Shown here: positions 17,498 to 26,042 of the stretch, piece by piece
Layout: each line of letters begins with the position of its first letter
Position numbering within the stretch: the first letter of the stretch is position 1
Origin: an uncultured Clostridia bacterium
GTDB taxonomy: Bacteria > Bacillota > Clostridia > Peptostreptococcales > Anaerovoracaceae
DNA: 56,317 nt
Direction of reading: 5' to 3'
Assembly: GCA_945828095.1 (NCBI GenBank)
Contig: CALZOZ010000004.1
Coordinates: 1 to 56,317, forward strand
Notes under the pieces: generated by a model
The model's input: the letters and a program-made list of their open reading frames with translations, nothing else
Database searches by the model: none
What the model was told of the DNA's origin: nothing
Position numbers and translations under genes: made by a program

Positions 17498-17816
17498 AGC
17501 AAAAGAAAAGAAAAAGGTTACAGGAGTTACCGGCATTATTGCAGCTGCTTTGATTATATTGGTCATAGCATATTTTGCAATGTCGGGAATTAAGATAATA
17601 AGACTTAATCAGGAGCGTGAGGAGGCAGAGGCCAGAAAACAGGAACTGCTCAATACTAAAGAGGAACTCATGGCACAATATGAAAACATCAACTCCGCAC
17701 AGTATATAGAAAGGCTTGCTCGCAGGGACTTAAAACTGGTGAAGGCCAATGAGCTTTTATTTATCCTGCCGGACGATATACAGAAAGAGAACGAAGATGA
17801 TAAAAATGAAAATTAA
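17463..17816 (+). CDS. divIC: Septum formation initiator DivIC/FtsB-like
   Basis: A bitopic division protein that bridges to FtsL/DivIB at the septum. The 117 residues have a basic cytoplasmic start, a transmembrane helix (about 22-43, GIIAAALIILVIAYFAMSG) and an extracellular coiled coil (RLNQEREEAEARKQELLNTK). The short conserved end is AQYIERLARRDLKLVKANE. GGAGG precedes the ATG at nine-base spacing, inside the 3' end of yabQ. The yabP-yabQ-divIC order is the Firmicutes standard. Confidence 0.92.
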   Translation: MTKKKGEVSTFKAKEKKKVTGVTGIIAAALIILVIAYFAMSGIKIIRLNQEREEAEARKQELLNTKEELMAQYENINSAQYIERLARRDLKLVKANELLFILPDDIQKENEDDKNEN

Positions 17817-18354
17817 AGAAGCCATCGTTGTGGAGGGACGTGACGATACAGCTGCAGTCAGGAAGGCCGTAGACGGATTAATCATTGAAACACATGGCTT
17901 TGGAATAAAAAAAGAAACATGGGAATTAATTAAAAAAGCCTATGAAGATCAGGGAATAATAATATTTACCGACCCGGATTTTTCGGGTGAGGAAATCAGG
18001 AGGAAGCTGACAGAAAAATTTCCGGATGCTAAACAGGCTTTTTTGTCGCGCAGCCAGGCAACTAAAAAGGGAGATATCGGTATTGAAAATGCAGAGCCAG
18101 AGGCTATCAAGGAGGCTCTTTCCAAGGCGCACTGCACTGCTGATGCAAGGGACAAGCTGTTTACAGAGGAGGACCTTTATAGGGCCGGACTTACAGGCAG
18201 GGCAGATTCAAAGGAAAGGCGCCAGGAGCTTGGCAGAATGCTGGGAATTGGAGGCGGCAACGGCAAAGCACTTTTAAATAAGCTGAACAGCTTCAGTATT
18301 ACAAGAGAGGAATTTGATGAAACTTTACGCACCATCGACAATAAGAGACATTAA
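17797..18354 (+). CDS. rnmV: Ribonuclease M5 (Toprim)
   Basis: Matures 5S rRNA precursors. The 185 residues are a Toprim domain with VVEGRDDTAAV (catalytic Glu) and IIFTDPDFSGEEIRR (metal-binding Asp pair), then a DUF4093 C-terminal region (GLTGRADSKERRQELG ... LGIGGGNGKALLNKLN). ATG 17797 or ATG 17806 could be used; AAAGAGAA favours the first. The gene overlaps the end of divIC and its stop overlaps the start of rsmA, matching the common rnmV-rsmA pairing. Confidence 0.94.
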   Translation: MIKMKIKEAIVVEGRDDTAAVRKAVDGLIIETHGFGIKKETWELIKKAYEDQGIIIFTDPDFSGEEIRRKLTEKFPDAKQAFLSRSQATKKGDIGIENAEPEAIKEALSKAHCTADARDKLFTEEDLYRAGLTGRADSKERRQELGRMLGIGGGNGKALLNKLNSFSITREEFDETLRTIDNKRH

Positions 18355-19186
18355 AGAAAGATATGGATTTAAGCTTTCCAAAAGCCTTGGCCAGAATTTT
18401 CTTACTGATAAAAATATAATAGACCGCATCATAGAAGGCGCCGGAATCGGACCGGAAGACCTGGTAATTGAAATCGGTCCTGGAATAGGGGTAATAACAA
18501 GCGAAGCGGCGGAAACGGCAAAGAAGGTTATTGCCGTAGAAATAGATAAAAATCTGATTCCGATTCTTAAGGAAACTCTGGCAGACAGAGACAACGTGGA
18601 AATTGTGAATCAGGATATTTTAAAAACCGATGTAAACAAACTCATCGAGGATTGCAGCAAGGGGGAAGGCGATTTTTCGGGAGTTAAAATAATAGGTAAT
18701 CTGCCTTACTATATCACCACTCCGATTATTATGAAGCTTCTGGAGGACGGTGTGAAGGCCGACAGCATAACTATAATGATGCAGAAAGAGGTGGCGGACA
18801 GAATAAAGGCTGCACCGGGAACCAAAGCCTATGGAGCGCTTTCTGTAGCTGTGCAGTACTATTGCACAGTAGAAGCTGTAGTAAATGTGCCAAAGGATGT
18901 CTTCGTGCCGCAGCCGAAGGTTGATTCCACTGTGCTCAAGCTGGAAATCAGAGAAGAAAAACCTGTTGAGCTTAAGGACAGGGAAGTATTTTTCAGCTGC
19001 GTCAAGGCGGGATTCGGTCAAAGACGAAAGACTCTGCTTAACTCACTCATGGGGGTGAAAAATATAACTAAGGAAGCGGTAAGAGAATCACTGGAAGCAG
19101 CGGGAATAGATCCGTCCAGAAGAGCTGAAACACTTGACTTAGAAGAATTTGCAAATCTATCAAACGAGGTGTATTCGAGGTTATAG
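18317..19186 (+). CDS. rsmA: 16S rRNA dimethyladenosine transferase RsmA (KsgA)
   Basis: Dimethylates the two adjacent adenines in the 3' hairpin of 16S rRNA late in 30S assembly. The 289 residues have the family motifs SLGQNFLTDKNI, the SAM loop VIEIGPGIGVIT and the catalytic NLPYYITTPI. The C-terminal DNA/RNA-binding helical domain includes AGFGQRRKTLLNSL. ATG 18317 is preferred to the TTG at 18314, with AGAGAGG upstream. The start overlaps rnmV by 38 bases. Confidence 0.97.
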   Translation: MKLYAPSTIRDIKERYGFKLSKSLGQNFLTDKNIIDRIIEGAGIGPEDLVIEIGPGIGVITSEAAETAKKVIAVEIDKNLIPILKETLADRDNVEIVNQDILKTDVNKLIEDCSKGEGDFSGVKIIGNLPYYITTPIIMKLLEDGVKADSITIMMQKEVADRIKAAPGTKAYGALSVAVQYYCTVEAVVNVPKDVFVPQPKVDSTVLKLEIREEKPVELKDREVFFSCVKAGFGQRRKTLLNSLMGVKNITKEAVRESLEAAGIDPSRRAETLDLEEFANLSNEVYSRL

Positions 19187-19231
19187 CTTTAAATGGAATT
19201 TTGAGATTGTAATAGAAAGGGACTAGAAACT

Positions 19232-21277
19232 ATGGAGAAATTTGATAAATTTGAAAAGCTGGACAGAAAGGTGGAAGAGACCATCCACGAAGTGGAAACC
19301 ATGGACAAGCGTAAATTTTACAGAAACAGCTTTGTCTATGCTGCAATATGGGCTCTCGGCTTAAATATTATTATTGAAACCCTTGGACGATTTTCCACTC
19401 AGGGACTTGCCGGCGGAATCAGCTTTATGTTCCATAATCCGGTGGTGTTTCTGTATAACACGCTGATTATTTTTGCGACACTTGTCATTGCCTCAGTATT
19501 TAAACGGAGACTCTTTGTATTTACCATCGCGGCTATTTTCTGGCTTGCAGTAGGTATTGCCAATGGCGTAATCCTTACACAGCGAATGACGCCTTTCACC
19601 GTGAAAGACCTGAGCAATCTTGAGGACGGGCTTACTATTGTAACAAACTATCTTTCCGCCCCGGTTATCATATTGGCAGCGCTTGGTATAGCTGCGGCGA
19701 TTGGAGCTTTGGTGCTTCTTTTCATCAAGGGCCCTCAGAAAAAAGACAGAGTAAAGAGAAAAAGAAATCTTGCAGGCGTGGTGCTGGTCATAGGATTTAC
19801 ATTCCTGTCCACATCCTTTGTAATCAAGGCGGGCATAGTAGAAACCTTCTTTGGAAACCTTGCTTATGCCTATAGAGATTACGGCGTGGTTTACTGCTTC
19901 ACCAATACCTGGCTCAATACGGGAATAAGCAGACCTAGCGGATACAGCGAAAACAGCATACTTGATATTTTTACAGAAAAAGAACTGGGTGACGATAATG
20001 CCATGCTACTTGAGACTAAAGACGAGGATATGGAACATCCAAACATCCTTTTCCTGCAGTTAGAATCATTTATAGATCCATCTACTATTAAAACCATAGA
20101 GCTGTCAAAGGATGCATGCCCTAACTTCAGGCGTCTGTACAGTCAGTATTCATCAGGAGAGCTGTCAGTTCCCGCCTGCGGTGCAGGAACCGCCAATGTG
20201 GAATTTGAGGTTCTGACAGGATTGAGTGTGAAGTTCTTTGGACCGGGTGAATATCCGTACAAGGCAGTGTTAAAGGAAAAGACCGGTGAAAGCCTCGCAT
20301 ATGACCTTGACAGCATCGGCTATACATCTCACGCAATTCACAACCACAGGGCCGTATTCTACAACAGAAATACGGTATTTGCCAATATGGGATTTGATAC
20401 CTTTACAAGTCTGGAATACATGCAGAATGTAGCCAAGACACCGAAGAACTGGGCCAAGGACAATGTCCTTACAGGATGTATTAACGATGCATTGGATTCG
20501 ACCGAGGGCCGTGATATGATTTACACGATTTCTGTGCAGGGACACGGTAAATATCCTTCGGAAAAGGTCATAGAAAACCCTGAAATTGAAGTGCTCAGGG
20601 CACCGACAGAAGAACTCAGGTGGAAATATGAATACTATGTAAATCAAATCTATGAAATGGATAAATTTATCGGAGAGCTGACGGCAGAACTGGCCAAGAG
20701 GGACGAACCTACTGTGCTGGTAATGTACGGAGACCACATTCCGGCCATAGATATTACTGAGGACGATCTGGAAAGCGGGGACCTTTACGGGACCCAGTAT
20801 ATCATCTGGGATAACTTCGGCATGAAGAAGGATGATGAAAACCTCCATACTTATCAGCTGGCGGCACATGTGATGGATATGCTGGATATGCAGGTGGGTA
20901 CAATCTTTACCTATCAGCAGAACCATAAAAACAGTGAAACCTATTTATCCGATCTTAAGGCGCTGGGATATGATATGCTCTACGGAAAGTACTATATTTA
21001 CGGCGGAACTAATCCTTTCGAGCCTACCAACCTTAAGATGGGTGTAAAAGATATAAAGATTAAAGAGGTTGTAAAGATAGGCGACAGATATTATATAAAG
21101 GGACAGAATTTCACTCAGTACAGCAAGGTAACGCTGGACGGAAAGACCTTGAAGACTATTTATCTGGGAGAATCGGTGCTTGGACTTCTTGAAGAAGTTG
21201 ACCCTGAGGATGCACCAAACATGAAGGTAAGTCAGATAGAGAACAAGAGCAAGGAAATATTAAGCACCACAGAGTAG
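19232..21277 (+). CDS. LtaS-type phosphoglycerol transferase/sulfatase
   Basis: A lipoteichoic-acid-synthase-family enzyme that polymerises or transfers glycerophosphate outside the membrane. The 681 residues have a charged start, five hydrophobic helices (about 30-50, 68-88, 95-115, 140-165, 183-203) and an extracellular alkaline-phosphatase-type domain. The catalytic Thr320 is in ACGAGTANVEFEVLTG; the metal ligands are LQLESF (Glu) and MYGDHIP (Asp501, His502), with HGKYP also seen. All core residues are present. The C-terminal tail (about 590-681) is longer than in LtaS of Staphylococcus. LTA synthase, primase or another glycolipid-modifying member cannot be separated from sequence. Confidence 0.88.
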   Translation: MEKFDKFEKLDRKVEETIHEVETMDKRKFYRNSFVYAAIWALGLNIIIETLGRFSTQGLAGGISFMFHNPVVFLYNTLIIFATLVIASVFKRRLFVFTIAAIFWLAVGIANGVILTQRMTPFTVKDLSNLEDGLTIVTNYLSAPVIILAALGIAAAIGALVLLFIKGPQKKDRVKRKRNLAGVVLVIGFTFLSTSFVIKAGIVETFFGNLAYAYRDYGVVYCFTNTWLNTGISRPSGYSENSILDIFTEKELGDDNAMLLETKDEDMEHPNILFLQLESFIDPSTIKTIELSKDACPNFRRLYSQYSSGELSVPACGAGTANVEFEVLTGLSVKFFGPGEYPYKAVLKEKTGESLAYDLDSIGYTSHAIHNHRAVFYNRNTVFANMGFDTFTSLEYMQNVAKTPKNWAKDNVLTGCINDALDSTEGRDMIYTISVQGHGKYPSEKVIENPEIEVLRAPTEELRWKYEYYVNQIYEMDKFIGELTAELAKRDEPTVLVMYGDHIPAIDITEDDLESGDLYGTQYIIWDNFGMKKDDENLHTYQLAAHVMDMLDMQVGTIFTYQQNHKNSETYLSDLKALGYDMLYGKYYIYGGTNPFEPTNLKMGVKDIKIKEVVKIGDRYYIKGQNFTQYSKVTLDGKTLKTIYLGESVLGLLEEVDPEDAPNMKVSQIENKSKEILSTTE

Positions 21278-21330
21278 TTTTTTCATAGAATAAAAAGCAG
21301 AGCGAGAAGCAGGAAAGGAATCAGCAGGGA

Positions 21331-22707
21331 ATGCAGCTGGGACATTTGATTGGAATAGCGGGGGCATTGGTGGCACTGATTTTAGTGGAGATAAGGTCAG
21401 CTGCCAGAATAAAAAATGCAGCAGATTTTGATAAGGGCGGCGGCAAAAGCGGCCTATGGCTTGTTTGCGGGGCGCTTTTAGGGTCTCTTATCGGCGGCCA
21501 ATCGACTATAGGGACAGCCCAGCTTGCATATGTGTACGGCCTTTCCGGCATCTGGTTTACTTTGGGCGCAGCTCTTGGCTGCTTTGCCCTCTACATAGGT
21601 TATGTTATTCCCCTTCGAAAAAGCCATGAGACAACTTTGATGGAGGTAATTGCCAACCAATTTGGAAGACGGGCCGAATATATCGGATCAATTCTCTGTT
21701 CGACGGGGATTCTGGTAAGCGTGGTTTCAAACATTATTGCTGCAGCGGCACTTATGGCTGCCATGACAGGAAGCACTATGATTACAGGCTGTATTATTTC
21801 CATGGTACTCATGTGCATATATGTGGTCCTGGGCGGTGCCATAGGTGCAGGAATGGGCGGAATCGTAAAAGTAATATTGCTTTACGGGATGTCCCTTGTT
21901 AGCATTGCTGCGGTTCTGATTCTGGCCGGCGGCATAGGACAGGGATCGCAGATACAATTAAATGTCGGCGATTTGTTTGCACGAGGTGTGGGCGAGGAAA
22001 TCTGCAACTGCCTCTCACTGGTGCTGGGTGTGCTTTCCACTCAGACATATGCTCAGGCAATATGGTCGGCCAGAAGTTATCATGTGGCAAGAAAAGCAGC
22101 ACTCATAAGCGGAATACTCTGTATTCCTATAGGCCTGGGAGGCGTGCTTGTGGGCCTGTATATGAGGAGCGAGCAGCTTGCCAGTCCGGTAGAGGCTTTC
22201 CCGATTTTTCTCATGGAGCATCTTCCGCCTTTAGTAGGAGGACTGGGAATGGGGGCTCTGCTGATAACTGTTGTTACAGGAGGCGGCGGATTGACCCTTG
22301 GTGTATCAACAATTTTCGTAAGGGATATTCTTGGCAGAATCAGGCCGGAGTACCTTATCGGAAGAAAGCACCTTATTGCCATGAGATCATCTATTGTGAT
22401 GACACTTCTGCTTACGGGAATGACGGCAATGATTATTCCGGGAGCAATAATAAATGATCTGGGGTTCCTTTCCATGGGACTTCGAGGGACTGTAATTTTC
22501 GTGCCCCTCACTCTGGCGCTTTTCTTTAAGAATCACTTCAAAGAAGAAGCCATAACAGTCTCCATGGTCATGGGGCCGGTTGGATTGATATTAGCTACTG
22601 CCCTTAAATTTGAGGCGGAACCTTTGCTGGTGGGCGTGTTTGCCAGCGCTTTCGCCTGTCTGATGGGATATAAAAGACCTGAAAAGGAGGTTAAGGTTAA
22701 GCAATGA
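21331..22707 (+). CDS. Sodium:solute symporter family permease
   Basis: A 458-residue, twelve- to thirteen-helix permease of the SSS (SLC5) family; the substrate is unknown. Typical early motifs are GGGKSGLWLVCGALLGSLIGGQSTIGTAQ and GIWFTLGAALGCFALY, and the helix-rich core includes FARGVGEEICNCLSLVLGVLSTQ and GGLGMGALLITVVTGGGGLTLG. RBS AGGGA lies just before the ATG. The stop overlaps the next ATG, so this gene, the acetyltransferase and the SanA-like gene are translationally coupled. Confidence 0.85.
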   Translation: MQLGHLIGIAGALVALILVEIRSAARIKNAADFDKGGGKSGLWLVCGALLGSLIGGQSTIGTAQLAYVYGLSGIWFTLGAALGCFALYIGYVIPLRKSHETTLMEVIANQFGRRAEYIGSILCSTGILVSVVSNIIAAAALMAAMTGSTMITGCIISMVLMCIYVVLGGAIGAGMGGIVKVILLYGMSLVSIAAVLILAGGIGQGSQIQLNVGDLFARGVGEEICNCLSLVLGVLSTQTYAQAIWSARSYHVARKAALISGILCIPIGLGGVLVGLYMRSEQLASPVEAFPIFLMEHLPPLVGGLGMGALLITVVTGGGGLTLGVSTIFVRDILGRIRPEYLIGRKHLIAMRSSIVMTLLLTGMTAMIIPGAIINDLGFLSMGLRGTVIFVPLTLALFFKNHFKEEAITVSMVMGPVGLILATALKFEAEPLLVGVFASAFACLMGYKRPEKEVKVKQ

Positions 22708-23243
22708 GAAGACTTGAAACAGAAAGATTAATTTTAGATAAGTGGACAACCTCTGAAGAGGATATCAAAGGACTATACGAATATGCAAAGAATCCCGATG
22801 TAGGGCCTAATGCAGGATGGAAGCCTCACGCAAGCGAGGATGAATCCAGGGAAATCATAGAGGAACTGTTTATACCTCACGATGTATGGGCTATCCGGGA
22901 AAAGGAAACCGGCAAGGTTATCGGAAGTATCGGCCTTGAGCCTGACCGCCGACGTGAAGATGTAAACAGCCGTGAAATGGGTTATTCTCTGGCAAAGGAA
23001 AGCTGGGGCAAAGGATATATGACCGAGGCCGCCAAAGCGGTAATCGATTATGCCTTCCAAGACCTTGACTTGGTGGTGCTGGCAATCTGCACAGGACCGG
23101 AAAATAAGCGTTCACAGAGAGTAATCGAAAAGTGCGGCTTCAAGTTTGAAGGAATCCAGAGAAAGGGATATCACATCTATGACGGCACCGACAGAGATAA
23201 TCTGGTGTACTCCATGCTGAGGGAAGAGTGGGAAAATGAGTAG
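22704..23243 (+). CDS. GNAT N-acetyltransferase (RimJ/RimL type)
   Basis: A 179-residue acetyltransferase. It begins with the RimJ-type start RRLETERLILDKWTTSEEDI, then VIGSIGLEPD, the substrate-side EMGYSLAKESWGKGYMTEAA with the acetyl-CoA pyrophosphate loop (WGKGYMTEA), and NKRSQRVIEKCGFKFEG. The whole GNAT fold is present, and similarity to RimJ/RimL suggests protein N-terminal or small-amine acetylation. The actual substrate is not visible. It overlaps its neighbours at both ends (4 and 8 bases). Confidence 0.9.
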   Translation: MRRLETERLILDKWTTSEEDIKGLYEYAKNPDVGPNAGWKPHASEDESREIIEELFIPHDVWAIREKETGKVIGSIGLEPDRRREDVNSREMGYSLAKESWGKGYMTEAAKAVIDYAFQDLDLVVLAICTGPENKRSQRVIEKCGFKFEGIQRKGYHIYDGTDRDNLVYSMLREEWENE

Positions 23244-23952
23244 GGTAAAACGTTTTTTTCTAAAACTGTTGCTGATGGTAATCGTCCTGGCCATGATAGC
23301 CGGCCTTGCGTGCATACTGATAAACAGCAGGGTGGTAAGGACAACAGAGGACAAAATCGCCTACACCGTCAGAGGTGAAGTGGAGATTAAGTCCTTTGCT
23401 GTAGATAATCTGAAGAACTTTGATGCGGACTGCATTATGGTTCTGGGCTGCGGCATTGAGGATGAGGAAACTCCTAGCCCAATGCTTAAGGACAGACTGG
23501 ATGTGGGCATTGAGTTATACAAGCAGGGGGCAGCACCTAAGATACTTCTTACCGGTGATAACGGAACTGAACAGCATAACGAAATACATGTGATGCTGAA
23601 ATACACCAAGGAAGCCGGTGTGCCGGAAAAGGATATTTTCTGCGACCATGCCGGATTTTCCACCTATGAGTCCATGTACCGTGCAGGCAGCATTTTCAAT
23701 GCCGAAAGAGTAATTGTAGTAACCCAGACCTACCATCAGTACAGAGCTCTTTACATAGGGGACAAGCTTGGACTTGAGGTCATGGGCGTGGCATCAGACC
23801 AGCAGACATATTTTGGACAGAGATTCAGAGAATCCAGAGAAATTCTTGCCAGAATCAAGGACTTCTTTAAATCCATCCTCAGGAGCAAGCCGACTTACGG
23901 CGGGGAAGTAATTCCTATAAGCGGCAGCGGAATTTCCAGTCACGGCGAATAG
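23236..23952 (+). CDS. SanA/YdcF-like DUF218 membrane-anchored protein
   Basis: A 238-residue protein with one N-terminal transmembrane anchor (about 8-30) and an extracytoplasmic DUF218 domain. It has VLGCGIEDEETPSPMLKDRL, LLTGDNGTEQHNE, STYESMYRAGSIF and VVTQTYHQYRALY. SanA of enterobacteria affects vancomycin exclusion and envelope integrity; the chemistry of the family is not settled. Placement next to a LtaS-type enzyme and an M23 peptidase agrees with an envelope role, by inference. It ends in a terminator. Confidence 0.88.
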   Translation: MSRVKRFFLKLLLMVIVLAMIAGLACILINSRVVRTTEDKIAYTVRGEVEIKSFAVDNLKNFDADCIMVLGCGIEDEETPSPMLKDRLDVGIELYKQGAAPKILLTGDNGTEQHNEIHVMLKYTKEAGVPEKDIFCDHAGFSTYESMYRAGSIFNAERVIVVTQTYHQYRALYIGDKLGLEVMGVASDQQTYFGQRFRESREILARIKDFFKSILRSKPTYGGEVIPISGSGISSHGE

Positions 23953-23970
23953 AATATCAGCATAGTATGT

Positions 23971-23997
23971 AGAGGGCAGTAATGTCCTCTATTTTTT
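23971..23997 (+). terminator. Rho-independent terminator
   Basis: AGAGGGC (23971-23977) pairs with GTCCTCT (23984-23990), with one G-U pair and a 6-base loop, followed by ATTTTTT. It closes the unit ending in the SanA-like gene. Confidence 0.8.
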
Positions 23998-24021
23998 CAC
24001 TTGTTTACCGGAGGGAAGTTT

Positions 24022-25167
24022 ATGATATATCTGGATAACGCAGCCACATCCTATCCCAAGCCGAGAGGCATGGTGGCCGCCATGGAGGAATGCATTCTAA
24101 AATACTGTGGAAACCCCGGCAGGTCGGGACATTCCATGTCCATGCGGACGGGAGAAGAGGTTTATCACGCCAGAAGAAAAATTGCCAGACTCTTTAATAT
24201 TGAGCAGGCGGAAAGGCTGGTTTTTACCAAGAATACCACTGAGGCACTGAACATGGGGCTTAAGGGTGTACTCCTGCCGGGAGATCATGTAATTACCACA
24301 TCCATGGAACACAATTCGGTGCTAAGGCCGTTAAAGGCACTGGAAAAAAGGGGAATAAGGCAGTCAATTATCAGGGCTGACAGAGAAGGGTTCGTTAAAC
24401 CTTCAGATTTTGAAAAAGCCATCAGGCCTGAGACAAGGCTGATTGCAGTTACAGCAGCCTCCAATGTGACAGGTACTAAAATGCCTCTTGAGGAAATCGG
24501 TGAACTGGCTCGAAAGAGAGGAATTCTGTTTCTGGTAGACGGGGCACAGGGCGCAGGGTCTATGGAAATTGACGTAAAAAAAATGAATATAAGTATGCTG
24601 GCTTTTCCGGGACACAAGGGACTTTTGGGGCCTCAGGGAACAGGAGCATTGTATATTGACCCTGAGCTTAAGCTAAACCACATAATGGAGGGCGGTACAG
24701 GAACCGATTCTAAAAGCAGACTTCAGCCATGTGAATTTCCTGACGGGTATGAAGCCGGAACAATAAACGCCCCTGCCATAATAGGGTTAGGCTACTCTGC
24801 GGAGTTTGTAGAAAAAATCGGGCCTGAAGTGATTGGAAAATATGAGGAAGAGCTCATTGGGTGGCTGGACGAAAGACTGGACGAAATGGATTTTGTAACT
24901 CGATACGGCCCTCAGGCATGCCGAAAGACCGGTATAAGTCTGATAAACATCAGAGGAGCAGCGGCAGAAGAAGTGACATCGATTCTAAGTAGCAGATATG
25001 GAATTGCTGTAAGAGGAGGTTTTCATTGTGCAGGTCTGGCACATAAGACCATAGGCACCTGGGATGAGGGGGCCGTTCGTATCAGCGTAGGGCCGTTTAA
25101 TACCCGGCGTGATATGGAAAAACTTACAGATGCCATAAGAGAAATCGGTCGTAGACACAAGGATTAA
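24022..25167 (+). CDS. Class-V aminotransferase, cysteine-desulfurase family
   Basis: A 381-residue PLP enzyme of the cysteine desulfurase/selenocysteine lyase superfamily. It has MIYLDNAATSYPKPRGMVAAM, TTSMEHNSVLRP, the PLP aspartate region LFLVDGAQGAG and the Schiff-base lysine in AFPGHKGLLGPQGTGAL. RGGFHCAGLAHKTIGT carries the possible catalytic cysteine. ATG 24022 has GGAGGG (24010-24015) upstream; an in-frame TTG at 24001 has none. No iscU or tRNA-thiolation gene is adjacent, so its sulfur acceptor cannot be inferred. Confidence 0.9.
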   Translation: MIYLDNAATSYPKPRGMVAAMEECILKYCGNPGRSGHSMSMRTGEEVYHARRKIARLFNIEQAERLVFTKNTTEALNMGLKGVLLPGDHVITTSMEHNSVLRPLKALEKRGIRQSIIRADREGFVKPSDFEKAIRPETRLIAVTAASNVTGTKMPLEEIGELARKRGILFLVDGAQGAGSMEIDVKKMNISMLAFPGHKGLLGPQGTGALYIDPELKLNHIMEGGTGTDSKSRLQPCEFPDGYEAGTINAPAIIGLGYSAEFVEKIGPEVIGKYEEELIGWLDERLDEMDFVTRYGPQACRKTGISLINIRGAAAEEVTSILSSRYGIAVRGGFHCAGLAHKTIGTWDEGAVRISVGPFNTRRDMEKLTDAIREIGRRHKD

Positions 25168-25266
25168 AACCGTGTAAATTAGAAAATGTAAATTGATTTC
25201 ACAGGGTGTTCACCTGCGTATGATAAAATAATGCCTACTAAGGGAAAAGAAGAGGAGAAAAAACTG

Positions 25267-25944
25267 ATGAAGAGAATATTGGTTTTACTTTTAATATTTG
25301 CGATGAGCTTCAGCATGATGGCCTGCGGCGGCGGTGATGAAGAAGGCGAAGCTCAATATGACTTTGGATTTACGGCAAGCGATGATTTTGCCATGTCAGG
25401 TGCACTTAGTAAAATTGATTACAGCGACATCTCCAATCAGCTGAGCAAGTTGGAAAGCATGATGAATACTGCAGTTAAAAAATCGATGTCAGGAAGCTAC
25501 TCAACATTCAGCGATTACGAAGAGGATGATTCAGATTCTATTGACAAGCTGGCATACGTGCTGGCAATGGAAGACGACGATCCTGAAAAGAGCTTTCTGG
25601 AGACAGGTGTATATCACAACAAGACAGATAACAAGTATTACCAGTACACCGTGTATACCTCAGATAACTTTTATGATAATTCAAAAACGGATATAGAAAA
25701 AGCATTAAAGGAAATCAAAAGCGCCTATGGCATAACCGTTTCCCAACAGAATGTGGAAAAGGCAGTCAATGAAGTTCTGAAAGTGGCCACAGAAACAGAG
25801 GATTATTATTCTCTTTACGAAAAGAAGACTGTAAAGGGAAGCGGATATACTGAAACGGTTAAGCTTTCCGTAGATGGTTTTGCCACCGAGGATAACCAGA
25901 TTGGATATTATATTTCTGTTGAGAGAGAAAGAAGCTATAATTAA
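25267..25944 (+). CDS. Unrecognised lipoprotein
   Basis: 225 residues with a clear lipoprotein signal peptide: MKRILVLLLIFAMSFSMMACGGG, where the lipobox Cys follows MMA. The mature part is acidic and polar, with no motif I recognise. It has two roughly alpha-helical stretches and many Asp/Ser residues (YEEDDSDSIDK). ATG 25267 has GAGGAGA upstream; the frame is open from 25231, but that would bury the signal peptide. It is monocistronic, ending at a long terminator. Location outside the membrane is clear; function is not. Confidence 0.75.
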   Translation: MKRILVLLLIFAMSFSMMACGGGDEEGEAQYDFGFTASDDFAMSGALSKIDYSDISNQLSKLESMMNTAVKKSMSGSYSTFSDYEEDDSDSIDKLAYVLAMEDDDPEKSFLETGVYHNKTDNKYYQYTVYTSDNFYDNSKTDIEKALKEIKSAYGITVSQQNVEKAVNEVLKVATETEDYYSLYEKKTVKGSGYTETVKLSVDGFATEDNQIGYYISVERERSYN

Positions 25945-25954
25945 GACCAATTTA

Positions 25955-26017
25955 AAACCCCGATAACAGCCTTGAGGGTCGGAACACTTGAGGCTGCTGC
26001 CGGGGTTTCTTTTTTTA
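25955..26017. terminator. Strong two-level terminator between convergent genes
   Basis: Outer stem AAACCCCG (25955-25962) / CGGGGTTT (26001-26008) and inner stem CAGCCT (25967-25972) / AGGCTG (25991-25996), followed by a T-rich tract (TTTCTTTTTTT). It lies between the lipoprotein gene and the convergent symporter gene and could act for both, best for the plus strand. Confidence 0.88.
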
Positions 26018-26042
26018 TCCTAGAACCTAAAACATTATTGTT